Assembly: GCA_022432975.1 (NCBI GenBank)
Contig: CM039504.1
Span: 3,569,459 to 3,633,458 of the forward strand
Source: Begonia masoniana
Taxonomy: Eukaryota; Streptophyta; Magnoliopsida; Cucurbitales; Begoniaceae
Direction of reading: 5' to 3'
DNA: 64,000 bases
Below are positions 15,101-28,405 of the stretch, piece after piece (the first letter of the stretch is position 1; each line of letters starts with the position of its first letter). The position numbers and the translations under genes are program-made. The notes beneath the pieces were generated by a model. It was not told where the DNA came from. It saw only the letters and a list, made by a program, of their open reading frames with translations, and did no database searches.

Positions 15101-18100
15101 TTAGCCAAATCTCGATAGGACAAGATGTAGATTTAGCCATATGTCTGAAAACATTTGATCTTCATGAAGCCACATTCCTTCCCAGACAAGATGGCGCAAA
15201 TTAGAATTATAGTCATGCTCACAATCAATGAGCATGAGATTATATTCAGACACATAACAACAACAAGACAAAACCTAATTAAATAGACTTATGTGCACAA
15301 GTTAGTTTTTGTTGTATATTAGGGCATGCTCTCCAGTTCAAATGCATTTAGCAGACAAATGAAGCAAAAAAGTAGCTGAAGTTAAGCATGAGATGGAGTA
15401 TTTGCTAATGTTTGAGCTATTTAGCTTAATCATTACGTATACTTCGAAAGAAAACTCTGAACTAATGATTTTGTGAAACAATATTAATTTTTTACTAGCA
15501 AATGAGTAAATATAAAGTGTTCTAGGAACGAGAGGTTAGTTTTGTTCTCTCCAATGCAGGAAAATTTTATATGATAAGCAAACATCTAGCACTTTGTAGT
15601 GAGGGTTATTCCCATCTCCATATCATCCACTCTTTATTATAAAAATTCGTTTATCAGCCAATTAATTATGAGGATCAAGGTATAGAAAATTAGAAAATAA
15701 ACGTTCGTATATTCATATCGACATTTAACCAAATAGAGGCCTGTAATCATTCCCCCAATCATATAAACTGTTCAGAACCAGAATTACGAGAAGGATTTAT
15801 CATGGTCCACACATCAGCGAAAACACAGAATTCTTTTGCATTTCCTCTGAAGCTTTTAGTGTCAAGATAAAAATAAATGGAAACACCCCCCCCCTCATTA
15901 AAAGCAATGAAAACTATCGATGTTCATTTCCAAGTAATATTTAAGCACATGCTGCTTCACGAATGGATGCATCCCGGAGCCTAATAGGAGAAAAATAAGA
16001 TCCATTTTTCCAAAAAGAATTGTACACAGGCCGTATCTGCAACATGAGAAATTAAAGTGCCTAATAAGATATATAATATAATCCATAGCAATTTGAATTT
16101 TAGCGCACATTTTTCCGGGAAAGCAAAGTGGAGGGTAAGGACAAGAACATACAACTAGAATTACAGCAAGATTTGCCGCAGGCTAAGAGTTCTTCTCTAT
16201 CCACGTCCGATTCACTGCTATTACAACGCACAGTGTGATTCTACTTAATAACTTATCACAAGAAAGCAAACTGTTTACAGCTCACTAAGCCAATGAAGAT
16301 TCATGAGGGATAAGTCCACAGTTAAATATGTGATATTGAGTTTTATTTGAAAGAAACAAAAGTGCATGAAAAAAAAAAACAGAACATTTTTGAGAGAGAA
16401 AAAATGATGGAGAATCTCTATGCCCACCAACATTTTAACCACTGTTGCTTCCAACTAAACAAAAAGAAACTTACTCTTCGAAAGCCAAGGACTACTAGAC
16501 CTCCTGATGAGGTTTTGAGAACTCAATGTATAGTGATTGAAAAATATGTACAAAGAAAGAAGATAAGAAATTCTCTCTTTATAAAGAATAATGTATGTGT
16601 ACACTCTAAGCTGATTATCTAATTTCATTGTCATTGGATTGGTAAATAATTATATATATAAGGATGATAAGAAGATCTCTTAAAATATTTGTTCTAATCA
16701 AATTTTATACATTAATGCGACGTTCAATAATTGGTAACATAATTATATATATGATAAATATTTAACTAAGAGACTCTATCGATTCAATCCGGAGCAAAAC
16801 CCGTTAAGTGTGCACATTATGATGTAAAATTTTAAAATTACATGAAAATGTAAATTTATTCCTGTATTTAAAGCAAAAAAAACACTAAAAAATAGATCAC
16901 TTATGAGAAGAGAATATTGAACGGTCCGAATATATTATGTCATTTATTGGAAAGATCGAGATCACTTCTTCCTCCTGCGCTAAGTTGTGTAGGCTTGTAG
17001 AACTTTGCAGTTGGAGGGGCTAGGGGAGGCTAATGGGTTTAAGAGATGACATTGGAATGAGGGTGCGTAAGCAAAAAAACAGAGAGCAAGTTAGTACCTC
17101 ATGGTTTTTTAAAGTACCTGGAACAGACAATAATATAGTATTTTTATGAAGAAACTCTTTAAGTAGAGCTTCTCAAGCAAACTTATAATGCGTTCTTTGG
17201 CGGGGTAAACTTTTTACGTCTTTGGTACTTTTATGAAGCCTGGCAGGAGAAGCCTTGTCTATCGCTACATTTGTAGCTAGTTTTTATATAAATAAATTTT
17301 TCTTAACGACAGAGAAAAAAGCAACAAGGGAACTAGAAGATACACACACTTAGGTTCAGACCTAAAAAAATATCTCTTCCTATGCCAAATTTCCAGTCGT
17401 ATACATTAAAGAAAAAAAAAAAAAACAGTGAAATTTGATTCGTTAACCCAAAAAAAAAAAACTAATAATGCAAAAATTTGATTTGGAGATACCATCACTC
17501 CGTAGCAAAAGAAGATAGAAAAATTCCACATTTGAATTATCGAAGTCTTTAATATAAGGGCTCTACTAATATATAACCTCAATCCGCTCAAAATATCACT
17601 TTTGGCTCCTGATTTGTTGTTGACAAACAAGTATTGAAGTGAGACCAGATCAACATTTGTGCCTTAGTATTTTCAAATACTCTTCAAATCATTCAAAAAG
17701 GAAATTGGATTTTCATGAAAGTTATAGTAAGAAATCTGCAGTTTACTGCAAGGAATCAACAAAAGTATTTTGAGATTACAGCAAGGTAGGGGTGGTGCCA
17801 GTGAGCATGCCCAAGAGTGTGCAGGCCTTACGTCAAAAATTTTTTCAGTTGGTCGCCATGACTTGCTGAAAAAACAACATAAATTATTCATGGTACTTTA
17901 AAATTACAAAAAAGTTTTTAGAAAACTGTTTTAACGTGATTGAAAAACCGTACATTCTTCTCCACATAGGTTCGTAGTTTATAAGCTGGACAGGGATGGA
18001 GCTTCCCACTTCTCCTAGGAAAGTGAAAATGTTAGAAAGTGTATGACCCACTACCGTCCTTCCTGCCTCAGTGCAAAATCTAAATATGTCTTATTGAATA

Positions 18101-21100
18101 CTTTTTTCTTCTTAGGCAGTGTGAAAGAACAACCGACATAGAAACCAGTACCCGAAGCTCTTTCATCATTTCACAGCTTTCTGATATTTTCCTTCAACCT
18201 ACTATCAAATTTCAACAGAACCAGATTCTTCACTTGCAGGACAATTTGCTGGAATGAAAACCATTTTCATTTTAATCTAACTAGGTTGCTATTACTTATA
18301 CCCCTAGCTGGGAGTGATCCATGGTGAAGTGGACGCCATCCTCGGGACCACATCTGAAGGAAGAACACCTTCGACGACCACATGCACGTCACAGGATTTG
18401 ATACAGGAGATATTAGATTGCTCTTCGGAGGCGAGACATTTTTTTGTGGTCTCTCGACAACCATGAGCCATGGGAGGAGAGGCTGAGTGTAGGCATTATA
18501 CGCTTGCGATTTGTCCACATACAGGAAGAACTTTAGTTAAGCTTGGAGGATGATCCAGACATCAAAATGCACCCAGCTATTCTAGAAAAAATTGGAGAGA
18601 TGAATTCCAGCTGTTGCAGGGACAATCTTGGTTGTCCTTGAGCCATTTCCTTTAGCAAATGGTGAGGGTTGACAATAGATTATCATCACGAATAGTAACC
18701 TAAAAGAAAATATGAGGAGATTATATTAAATTTAAAAGATACCAGTAGAAAAAAAAACCCTGAAAACTTACATAAATATATGCTGTACAAACCTATAAAA
18801 TTCGTCAGTAGTTTCCCAATCACGATTTTTATAAGAAAAGCCATGACCGTGAAGCTTTAAAACTACGACATACGTATTTCCTCCTTTTAATACAAGTCGC
18901 TCTTTAGTTGATCATATACAGATGGCACCCTTAAAAGGGAGACATTTCTCTGCTTCATTCTTGGCTCTTGAAACCACGCGAGCATTCAAAGCTTGCGATG
19001 TAGGGGCGTTCCAGCTAACCACTGGTTGTTTGTGCACTTGTTGCATTGAAGACCTGCGGAAGAAAGATGAAGATCCAATCATGTCTCGACTTGACACATA
19101 TGGTATAACACAATTAATTCAATTATATGCCTTTCAACACGGCCATGAGGAACCCTTGTTAACCATACTACACCTAAAAGTACAAAAAAATGGTATTAAT
19201 AATAAAATAAATAAGAACTTTGAAACAAAAAAAGTTAAGACGCACGAGGAATTACATTTTAGTAAACCATGTCATATCAAACAATTTGGCACTCATATAG
19301 CACACCTCAACACCAATCAAACACCACTGACATTGGTCTCGTCTTTTTTTTCTTTTTCTTGCGTATTCAAACCATTACCATGCACACCGTCAAAACTAGT
19401 GAAAAAATAAGGTAACAATCTTGAGAAGGATTTGGACTGCGCAATGAAAGACTACGGAAAGCACATACGAAATGCTAGGTATGCGAAGAAAATAAGACTC
19501 TCTGATTGTCGTCCCATGTTATATACTTGACGTTACTAATGTAGCTTGTTTGGACTGTCTTGGCATGTATGTATCATTAATGTTGAGTTCCGTTCCTGAT
19601 CAATCCATCCTCTTACTCGGAAACTTTACAATAATTGGATCACGTGTGGACAGAGATCTAAGCAGGTATAGATAACTAGTTACAACAATGTAACGTACTA
19701 ATGAAATTTAAACAAAAAACAACCAAATTGGTTGGCGATTAATGTTTGTGTATGTGTGAGTCCATGTGATCAATGAGGGTGGCCTAAAGCTACATACTGC
19801 TTAAAAAATTAAACTTCATAATCAAGCAAACTATAATACAATTAGTGGTTTGTTCTAGAGACAATGTCAACGAGATTGCATTTCTCTATTCATGTACAAG
19901 AAAGAAAAGAGAGGACATTCTTGATAGTCAGAGGAAAGGGAGGTAGAGGAAAAACCACCCGCACGCCTGATACATCACTAACTTTTTAATATTGCACATT
20001 CTAATGATTTTAACCTGGAAATGATCCATTCTCTAGAAGTATACACTTTCCTTAGAAACAATGATTACTAAAGACTCTAAATCAAAAAAGGCACAATGTG
20101 TCTGACTCTGGGCCTCTAATGTTTGTATGCTTTCATGATTGATAGTACGTGACATAACATATGTATTATACAAAAGTCAGGGATATATAAGGTAAGGAAT
20201 TTGGCAGCATCAATTAGTTACCTGAAACTGTGGGAATCAGGAGATTGCAAACTAGGGCTCATTGTTGAGCTTTTGAAGTGGTAACACGCCTTAGCTTCCA
20301 TTCACCGTCCATGGGTCTAGTAAAACAGCTCCAACAGAGCGTTTCCTTTTCATTTTTTTTGTCCCATGTGTCCCCTCCAGCAGGCAGTCTGCGTATCTTT
20401 TCTTCAACAAAACCAGAGCCTTCACCGCTATCCCTGAGCATAATCTCTATCTTTCCAAATAAGAGAAGGTTTGCCTCATTGAGCTATGATTTCGGCCATC
20501 AGCCTGCAAAGGATACCAAAGAAAACATAAAAATAACAAACAAAAATGTGTATTAATCAAATTTTGATCCCTAGAGAAATATTTTTGATTGGTAAAAGAA
20601 ATTTCAGTGATGCAAGAAATGGCATTTAACAAAGAGAGCTACAAAAAAGGCTCAACTCCTAAAAAGAATTACACTTCACAATTTGTTACAAACTTCTTCC
20701 CACAGAAGAAGAGTATTATAAAATGATGATCTAAATGCCTCAAATGGAATCTCTCATCCTAAACATTATCTTATTTCTCTTGTTCCAAATACTCAAACAA
20801 GAAAAATGGGTTGAACCTAGCCAGCCTCCTTTTTCCCTAAGCTCTCCTGAAAGAGAATTTTACGTAACATTCATAATATACAATATTGAAACAAATGGTT
20901 TTAGAATATAAGCAGTAGTAGAATTGGAGACAACTGTAACAGGGATTCATTGGCGGCTAACTTTAATCATGCTAAAAACTAATTTGCTGTGCTTTTCCTC
21001 TACCATGCTTAATTCTTTCTTGATGTACATAATTCAATGTTCACATTAAAAAAAAAAGAACAATGGCCATAAACATTCAACCCCATGCTTTGGCATATGC

Positions 21101-22213
21101 ATAGATAGTTGAAAGTATGTACCTCTTCCAGAATAAAGGCTTTGTAAGAGGAAAATACAACGAACAAGCACGTAGACCAATGACTTCAAACTATGGGTTC
21201 AAACCAGATTGAGCAAAGGGATTGCTACAAATTGGAAGAACTTCAGAGTTCTGTAATATTTTTATTATCTTACTCACCCTTAATTCTGTAACTGATGAAC
21301 GAACTTTCTTGTTGAGGACCATACTTTTAGCCCTGTCATCTGGTCTTTTGATTCAATGGGTCCTGAAGGATTTCGATGAGTCTGTGTTCCAATCTTCATT
21401 AAGTTTGATCCACTAGATCTTTTCATTTGTCATCATCTCTTTCCGTTGGTGCTTTCTTGCAACTACACTTTCCAATACTTGTTTAAATTGTGTATTGATT
21501 CGTCCAATTTTTTAACTCTACCCCTAAAAGAGGAATTGCAACGTCGTTAACAATGAACCACCTTAAGATATGCAGAAGCATCAAAGACAAAGCCACTAAC
21601 AGCAACATTAAAAACACATTTACACATAAAATAGGTGTACGACTACTTGCAAAAAATTCATTAACCTAGAAACATATTAAATATTCCAGTAAATGAAATT
21701 TAATAGTTGACTCAAAGTGAGATGACATAAGGAAATTCGACAAGTGTAAATTCAAAAGTAAATACGGGGATTGGATTTTTGAAATCAGAAAATACCTGGC
21801 CTTGGCTGATGCATCTACCACACTAGCACGGAACCGCTTAAGGTCCTCCGTTGCCAGAGGGGGGGAAAGGTTTTGAATGAGCAGTTCCAAACGCATTGTC
21901 TTCTGTCGTGCTTCCAAAAGATATCCCCAGGGCCTCCTCTAACTCACCTGACCGATTTTTTTGGTCTCCTATTGTTATAGGTTCCAACGATAAAACCTGA
22001 GGGAGCAATGGAAATTCCCCTCCAGAGATGGCACTCCCACGGCCAATGCTAGGACCAGAATTAAACATCCGGTTCTCACTACCTTCCCGGAAGCTTCCTG
22101 ACCTATCCAAACTAGCACTGGCATAACCTAATCTCTGTCCATTTGGATAGCTACTAGTAAAAGTCAGATTCCTCCAGCAGCTGGACTCGATTCAAACCTC
22201 CATTTCCAGCCAT
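12130..22213 (-). pseudogene. Unprocessed pseudogene of a large plant protein of unknown function (At4g29790/At2g19390-like)
   Basis: Family-specific pieces appear in the correct N-to-C order along the minus strand, in different frames. They are MDRSGSFREGSENRMFNSGP and LATEDLKRFRASVVDA (22.1-21.8 kb), FVEEKIRRLPAGGDTWDKK (about 20.4 kb), NARVVSRAKNEAEK (about 19.0 kb), LISPVSN and SLPARGISN (18.45-18.28 kb), LPKKKKVFNK and LRQEGR (about 18.1 kb), PLYQRVLSTLIAEDE (about 15.05 kb), DLADGEE (14.5 kb), and the C-terminal acidic motif region with SMEDLSDVNML (about 12.15 kb). The presumed ATG is at 22213. Frames are broken within exons, for example twice within the first 30 codons and at a C-run near 21850. 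Intervening DNA with intron spacing remains, so this is not a retrocopy. The functional protein is usually about 1,200-1,300 residues, Ser/Arg-rich and probably nuclear; its role is unknown. The Arabidopsis names are from memory. Confidence 0.8.
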
Positions 22214-22888
22214 CACTCACACCCACATCTAAAAAAAACTATATCAACTTGATTGGCAATTTGGCAACAAATAACTATATTAGTAATGTGAAGTTATATC
22301 AAGAAACTTTTTTTCTTCATGTTCATTGGTTACTTTTATTTTATTTCTTTTTTCAAGCTAAGGCAAATCAATATTAATAAAAATATATACTGAAACAGCT
22401 GTCTATTCATTAAATATAAACCTCAGAAAGAGACTAACGTTCATTTTGGTTTTTGGTTATTACAATGGCGAAAATTATATCCTATAAACAAACATTACTT
22501 CAGTTCCCAGACAATAAAAATAGCGAGTTTGAGCCAGAAATAAATTTTCACTTTACATCAAGTAGAAATTTGCTTTCCCACGCATCAAGTAAGATAAAAA
22601 ATTGCTGGCTTGTTACTAGATAGCTCTTTTCGGCTATTTTTTAGAAATCAAACAACGTAAACCGCATAAATGCAAGTGCCAAATATTAATAGTTCAAAGC
22701 CCCCAAAATGACTACGTCTTAGGAATTGAAACCGGAAATCTCCGAATTAAAGCATTGGAGAGGAACACCGTGAAATTCATCAAAATAAAAGATATATAAT
22801 CACTAAACTAATTAAATTATAACGAGGAAAAGCAAGCTGAGAAACCCCTAGCTCGAGTAAAACCACTAGGGTTTCGCAACAAATCACC

Positions 22889-23060
22889 TGATTGAAAAAG
22901 CTCAAAATTGCCTCAAAAGAAGATAGCTTCAGAAGTCGGGAAGCTGCAAACAATCAAAGAGCGAACGAAACGACGCGGCATTGACCGATCAGGGCGGAGA
23001 TCAGAGTTCGTTAGTGAGAGAAAAGTATTTAGAGCAGAGAAAGGATCGTAAGAAAGAGAA
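22889..23060 (-). other. Leader exon and promoter remnant of the large pseudogene
   Basis: On the minus strand a GC-richer, CT-rich block ends in ATCAG|GTGATT at about 22889, a good 5' splice site. It lies about 680 bp upstream of the first ATG of the pseudogene. It looks like a non-coding leader exon, so the decayed gene probably kept its original promoter region. This is an inference from composition and the donor site only. Confidence 0.4.
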
Positions 23061-23099
23061 GCTGTCGTCCGTGGATATTCAGTGAGGGGGGTGAAAATT

Positions 23100-24365
23100 T
23101 TCGAGGGGGCCTCTTAAAATCAGGGGGTTGGGGATGACTTCAAGATGATCATGAATCGTGATCCATCGCCCAGCTGCTGAAATCAGGACCTTTCATCAAA
23201 TTTTTGAAGTGGGTCCCCTTATTTTCCAAATAAAATTCAGTAACAAATCAAATCCATATGTCAAGATTATTAATTTTCAGGTTAAACTTAAACTAGTTTA
23301 TTGCCCTTTAAGAGTAGGGATTAGAATAGGTTTCATTTTCATATCTTCCATTTAAATATGTGATATTTTTACAAAATAATTTTTAAGTTTTATGACACTT
23401 GCTCAATGCTTATAGATGAATTGATCAAAAATTTTAAGTCTTATTTCGATAGATATAAATGACGTGTACGACGCAGTAATTTTAGAAGAAAATTACACTT
23501 ATGTTCAGATAACAACGCGATAATTTATGTGAATTTAAAGGGCAAAATTGAAATGCCTTCAAATGTGACATTATTAAGAATTCTATTGATAAATTCAAAA
23601 TCTATGTTTTGAATATAGTTCTAGTCCAATCTTATTAAGAGCGACGATGATTATTCGAGTTACTTCACGAACAAACGTCTATTACTTAACTAGAAACATG
23701 CACATCTCACACAGTGCCTCGAAACATCAAATTTTGAGGCCATCACATACAGTTGATACTCCTCCCGTCACTTATAAGTTAACCCCCTAACAACAACTTA
23801 TTGTATGATGCGTAAACCTCGTAATACATAGCAGAAAATCATACCATATTAAAAACTATACGTGAAAATGAGTGAAATTCACTAAGTAAAAATGAATTAA
23901 CACATGAAAGTTTGCATGCATTGCGAATATAAAAATCGTTAGAAAATATCGGGTTAAAAACACGAAATAAAATAGTCTATGCCGCTACGGTTACAACCCG
24001 GCACCCCACGAGCATAATAACCACCTCAAACCCGTTTTCGCACCCTATCACAAATCTATGGATAAATAGATATTTTGTTTAGCTAATTTTTCTGTAACTT
24101 ATAGAAACTGGAGAAATCTGGTCACTCAATAAAAAAGAATGGTTTTTTAACCACGAACTGTACACGGTCAGTTGATGGAACCTCTCAAGGGTTTACGTAG
24201 TTATGGTTTACTTTTAAGGTTACAAGACTCTTAATATTAATCATATTCTATACCAGAAAAGGTAAAAAGCGAAGCGAGTGCGAGTGGTTGCAGACTTATT
24301 TGGTTAACCACTCCTCCTTCACTTCTTCTTCAAGCAATGCGTAGCAGAAACCTCTCCGCTTATTA
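23100..24365. other. AT-rich intergenic region
   Basis: No coding, RNA or repeat structure was recognised. The DNA is AT-rich with short ORFs only, and lies between the divergent starts of the two pseudogenes. Confidence 0.4.
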
Positions 24366-24439
24366 ATGGCGAAGCTCTACTGCTTTCTCTTCGTCGCGTT
24401 CTTTGGAGACATCAGGGTTTCTCGAGGAAAATCTGTTTC

Positions 24440-25076
24440 CGCGTCTCTGGAATCACCTGCGATCGTGATCTCTTTCGAAATTATAGCCATCTTTGTTTTT
24501 CTTCTTTCATGGCTTCGTCGCAATGGCCTCCGACCCAGATCCGATTTTCGACTTCTGCTTTAACCGTTACGACTCCCGGGACGAGCAATAGTCAGTGCAA
24601 GAATGCTTCCGATGTTGCTGCGGAGACTTCCGTGTTTTCTGTCTTAAGTTTCCCGGAAAATTCAGCGGAACAGGATTTTCGTACCATACCAGTTCAATGC
24701 TGCCGTATTTCCAGGTTTGAACACTCTAGGCATGTCGCTTGTTCGTGCCGACTTCGATATCGGAGGAGTCAACGTTCCGCACTACCACCCACGAGCAGCG
24801 GAGGTAGCTTTGTTCTGGAGGGTAAGATCTATTCTGGATCGTCGATTCCGGCAACCGGATTTTCGCGAAGGTGATAGTTAAAGGGGAAAGTGATGGTGTT
24901 TCCGAGGGGTCTCGTTGCACTTCCAGATGAACGTCGGGGATGGACCAGCTGCGATCTTAGGAAGCTTCACTAGCCAGAATCCTGGACTCATGAAAGTTCC
25001 GTCCGCCATTTTTGGATCAGGAATTGAGAAAGTGGTTTTGGAGAAGGCGTTTGGATTGAAGAAGAATGAAGTTTGA
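24440..25076 (+). pseudogene. Germin-like protein pseudogene
   Basis: Pieces of a single-cupin germin-like protein follow each other in three frames: a hydrophobic leader (IAIFVFLLSW), ASDPDPIFDFC, CKNASDVAAETSVFS, the first cupin motif [14 protein letters not shown] (metal-ligand His, His and Glu still present), [10 protein letters not shown], and a C-terminal run, QMNVGDGPAAILGSF to FGSGIEKVVLEKAFGL, ending at the TGA at 25074-25076. At least three frame changes and an internal stop after DSRDEQ prevent a full product. Functional relatives are about 200-residue secreted, Mn-binding cell-wall proteins. Where the original start lay is uncertain: an ATG at 24366 opens an ORF, but its first part does not resemble a germin signal peptide. 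Confidence 0.85.
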
Positions 25077-25079
25077 CGA

Positions 25080-26010
25080 GTTGAGCAACAGACTTACTCC
25101 GCATAAATGAAGTAATTTTAGTTTTTGAAGAATTAATTTTAAATATTGAAATTTCATTTTAGTTCTATTTATTATTAAAAAGTTATTTTTTAATAACAAA
25201 AAATCTCCTCTCTGAGCAATCTATTTAGAACAAGCAATGATCACAATCATTTCATCTTATAAATCATCACCCAAGATCATAATTAATCCACTCTCCGAGC
25301 AAGTGAGGCTCAAACTTCGTGTTTTTTATCGAATATATTTTGTATATAACCACTGTCACTCGAAACCCAATCCACGGCTATTGAGGATGTTGGATCCATG
25401 GTCTCAAACAAATGAGATCATTCGCTTCACAACGATGATAAACGTTTGTAATAGAGAACATAGTGATTACCTACCGTGTTTCAACACCGTGTTGTAAAAG
25501 CTAATAAGTTTTGTTCAGATTTACAATTAAATTGATCAATTTTCTTCCAGTTATAGATTAATAAGTAATATCATATGAAAAATAATCATGATATGCAAGT
25601 TTAGTTGTCCAATTTATTCATGTAATTTTTAGTTAAGTTAGCATCAAAATTCTTCTCAATTGGATAACTCAACAAAGTTTTAGAAATTTGTTCAAATAGT
25701 TGTTTAATTAAATCATTATAGATAATTTAAAAAAAATTCCGTTACACTAATTACTTTTTGATATGATAAAATAAAATAATAATATTAAACGTAAACTAAT
25801 ATTAATTTTATCTTTAAAACATAATTTCGTCTAATCATTAAATTATAATCTTAAATTATTATCTCACTATAAATCTCCAATGCTCATTATATAGATTGTT
25901 TTATGAAATCTAAAAATCAATTATTAGAAAGTGTTTAAAACAATAATTAATAAATTTGAAGTATGTGGCATGACCCTCCCCTCTTATCGTTTATCAAGAA
26001 GATTTAAACT
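25080..26010. other. AT-rich intergenic region
   Basis: Very AT-rich. One 86-codon ORF (25237-25497, plus) has no recognisable motif and is probably chance. Nothing else was seen. Confidence 0.4.
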
Positions 26011-26795
26011 CAGGGGTGTCCAAACCTGATTCCAGAATCGGAATCCGGCTCCCGTTCATTTTTTTTTTTGGAATCGACTTAATTGCGGTTCGGTTTTTGG
26101 ATTTTGCCATGTTCCAAATTTCGAAACAAATTAAAGCAATACACGCAATAAATGTCTAGACTTTTGAAAAAGCCACAAATAAAACCCAAATCCAATTAAA
26201 TATATCAAACTCCAAAAAAATGTTTTCATATTATTAATGTTTTTTTTTATTTTTGCATAGTCACCTACCTAAAAGATTATTTTGTTGCCCAATTGAACGT
26301 TTTGCGCAATAATATTTATTATTTTAATTATATTTTGATTACTTGTTCTGTTTCTTTAAGACATCATAAAGTTTTTATTTCCTAATTTTACATAGTTTGT
26401 GGTTTTTTTAAATTTTATATAATTTCAAATTTATTTTTACTTAGAGATACGCACCCATCATAATGAGTTGAAAATAAAATGTTTTTTTTTTGTTATGTGA
26501 ATAATTTATATTTTGAACTAAAATATTGAAAAAGTTATTCAAACTTGAAAACCAATAATTTTATGCATGGATTGTTATATTATAATTAATTTAGATATTT
26601 TTCGTAAAATAAAATTTTATCTGTTTATAACATGAGTAAACCAGACTCGAACCAAAAGTTTTTGGTTTCTGTTCCGGGAATCGGTTTTTTCTACCTGTTA
26701 AAAATTTTCTGTTCTAAAATTATTAGAACCGACATATATCTTTCGGTTCGGATCTACCTAAAAATAACCGAAGCGAACCGATCAATGACTCCCCT
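26011..26795. mobile_element. Probable decayed hAT-like non-autonomous element
   Basis: The ends are imperfect inverted repeats: CAGGGGTGTC on the left and GACTCCCCT on the right. Subterminal regions are rich in GGTTCGG/AACCGA-type words (GGAATCGG, CGGTTCGG, GCGAACCGAT) as in plant hAT MITEs, while the centre is AT-rich and non-coding. An 8-bp target duplication is not convincing, so the boundaries are tentative. Confidence 0.45.
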
Positions 26796-26799
26796 AGGT

Positions 26800-27296
26800 T
26801 AACCCCTCTTTCCCCTTTTTCTCAAACTTAATATGAATATCCACTTCTTACTTCTCTCCTCACTCCAGGCCATCTCGACCTTCCGCAAACGATGTCTGCC
26901 TTCGCCTAGTCCGCTAACATCACGACCGTGGCGCTAAACCTCGTTGTTGGCAAAGATCCTCAGAGAATATGGTATCCGCAAAAACGTCCGTTTTTCAAGT
27001 TCAATCAGCGATATCGACTGTGGTTTCTATGGTGAAAACGCATAACTGCTGTCCGAATTCATCGCCACTCGTATTGCCAAAGATAATTCATACTTGAAAT
27101 CATTGTGGATTCCTGGGTAGACCGAGTGTTTGTCCTTCTGTCCAGTATTTGTATACTAAATTTACTGTAAAAACGAATTTTTACTCTACTTTAATGTAAT
27201 CATAAACGAATTCCGTGACGCATTCATGCCATTAGAATTTTGATAGTTAGCTTATATAGCTAATTTTTTGCCATGCTGCTTTTTTTTTTTTTTTTT
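26800..27296. other. Unassigned sequence before the assembly gap
   Basis: A GC-richer patch at about 26880-27130 has partly open frames (for example KILREYGIRKNVRFSSSISD) with interspersed stops. It might be a decayed coding fragment, but I recognise no family. It ends in a run of about 20 T directly before the N run. Confidence 0.3.
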
Positions 27297-27396
27297 NNNN
27301 NNNNNNNNNNNNNNNNNNNNNNNNNNNNNNNNNNNNNNNNNNNNNNNNNNNNNNNNNNNNNNNNNNNNNNNNNNNNNNNNNNNNNNNNNNNNNNNN
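27297..27396. other. Assembly gap (100 N)
   Basis: Exactly 100 N, the conventional placeholder for a gap of unknown size, preceded by a T homopolymer. True sequence length here is unknown. Confidence 0.98.
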
Positions 27397-27790
27397 TAAA
27401 CAGAAAGAGGATTAAACAATCATACCCTTGAATACGTAGTTAATATCAATGACCACGTATATCAAGACATGCTCTGTATTGAAATCCCGTTCTCCTTTCT
27501 CCTCTCTATTGTCTGCTTGTTCCTTTTTGGTTCGGAAGCTGCTTTGTTTTAATTTTTATTACAATTAATAATTATTAATGATACAGGATAAAATCCATTC
27601 TAAATGTTCAATAATGGAGGATAGATTAACTCAACTTTAACTAAAATTGTGAACAAACTGCCCCCAAATTATTAGCCCTTATAAAAAATTGCCCCTCGTT
27701 GTAAAAAAGAATGCTTTAAAAAAACAGTTCGGTACATGTTAGAGACAGAATTTTGCATTCGGCAGAAATTTGTGGAAAAAAAAAAGTTAC

Positions 27791-28099
27791 CAATTGAAGA
27801 TTGAGCTGGTGCTTCTGAGACTGCGCTTCGGCGAGATCAGACAGACGATTATCGAGAGAAGATTGAAGCTGAGCGCTATGGGACTCGAGCTTGGAGAACT
27901 CATCGGAGAGAGAGATGTACTTCTGCTCGAGTATGGCGCAGGTCTGCTCGACGGTGATGGAAGCAGCGTCCGCTTGGGCTTTAACTGTCTCGAGCTCGTT
28001 GTAGAGACCACGGATAAAGGCATCAGCCTTCTCGGCAACCAACGCGGCGTCATCGGAGCAGCGGGAGAACTCCTCGTCGGAAATGAAGAGGTGAGTCAT
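27791..28099 (-). CDS. Nuclear-pore anchor (NUA/TPR-like) first coding exon only
   Basis: The exon starts at ATG 28099 and reads 103 open codons (MTHLFISDEEFSRCSDDAAL, then DAASITVEQTCAILEQKYIS and SQKHQLNLQL) to a donor TTG|GTAAC at 27790. This is the conserved N terminus of plant NUA, the homologue of vertebrate Tpr and yeast Mlp1/2. NUA is a coiled-coil protein of about 2,000 residues on the nuclear basket that acts in mRNA export and SUMO homeostasis. The sequence is alanine/glutamate/leucine-rich and coiled-coil-like. No later exon occurs below 27790 in this window, so either the remaining gene is hidden in the adjacent gap or this is a detached fragment. Given that the next 2.7 kb hold other elements, a fragment seems more likely. 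Confidence 0.75.
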
Positions 28100-28405
28100 G
28101 CTGCAGCGGTCTTTCCTCCCCCGAAACAGAGCTTCAGGGAACGATGGGGCATGAAAAGAAAGAGCGTTCTCAGTTCTCACTAATTCGGATGAACGGAAGG
28201 GCGCGCTCCCTGAGGGTTTGAGAAGAATAATCAACCCGGACCGCTTTTCTGGAAATAAGAACAGTAACGTTAACCAGCGAATTCGTGACTCTTCGTAAAC
28301 ATAAATAGAAACTTTATTTTAGTTAATTCACATCTCTTGATTTTATTATTTATATTTCAGGAAAATGCTCAGATATTTAAATGTAATTTACTAATTGAGA
28401 TAAAA

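Noticed and set aside
18922..19410. 162-codon plus-strand ORF
   Set aside because: It overlaps, antisense, a family-specific fragment of the large pseudogene (NARVVSRAKNEAEK) and has no recognisable motif.
24366..24510. ATG 24366 as the true start of the germin-like protein
   Set aside because: The first part of this ORF does not resemble a germin signal peptide and the germin frame is entered only after a frame change, so the start is left open.
27770..28183. 137-codon plus-strand ORF
   Set aside because: It is the antisense of the conserved NUA first exon on the minus strand.
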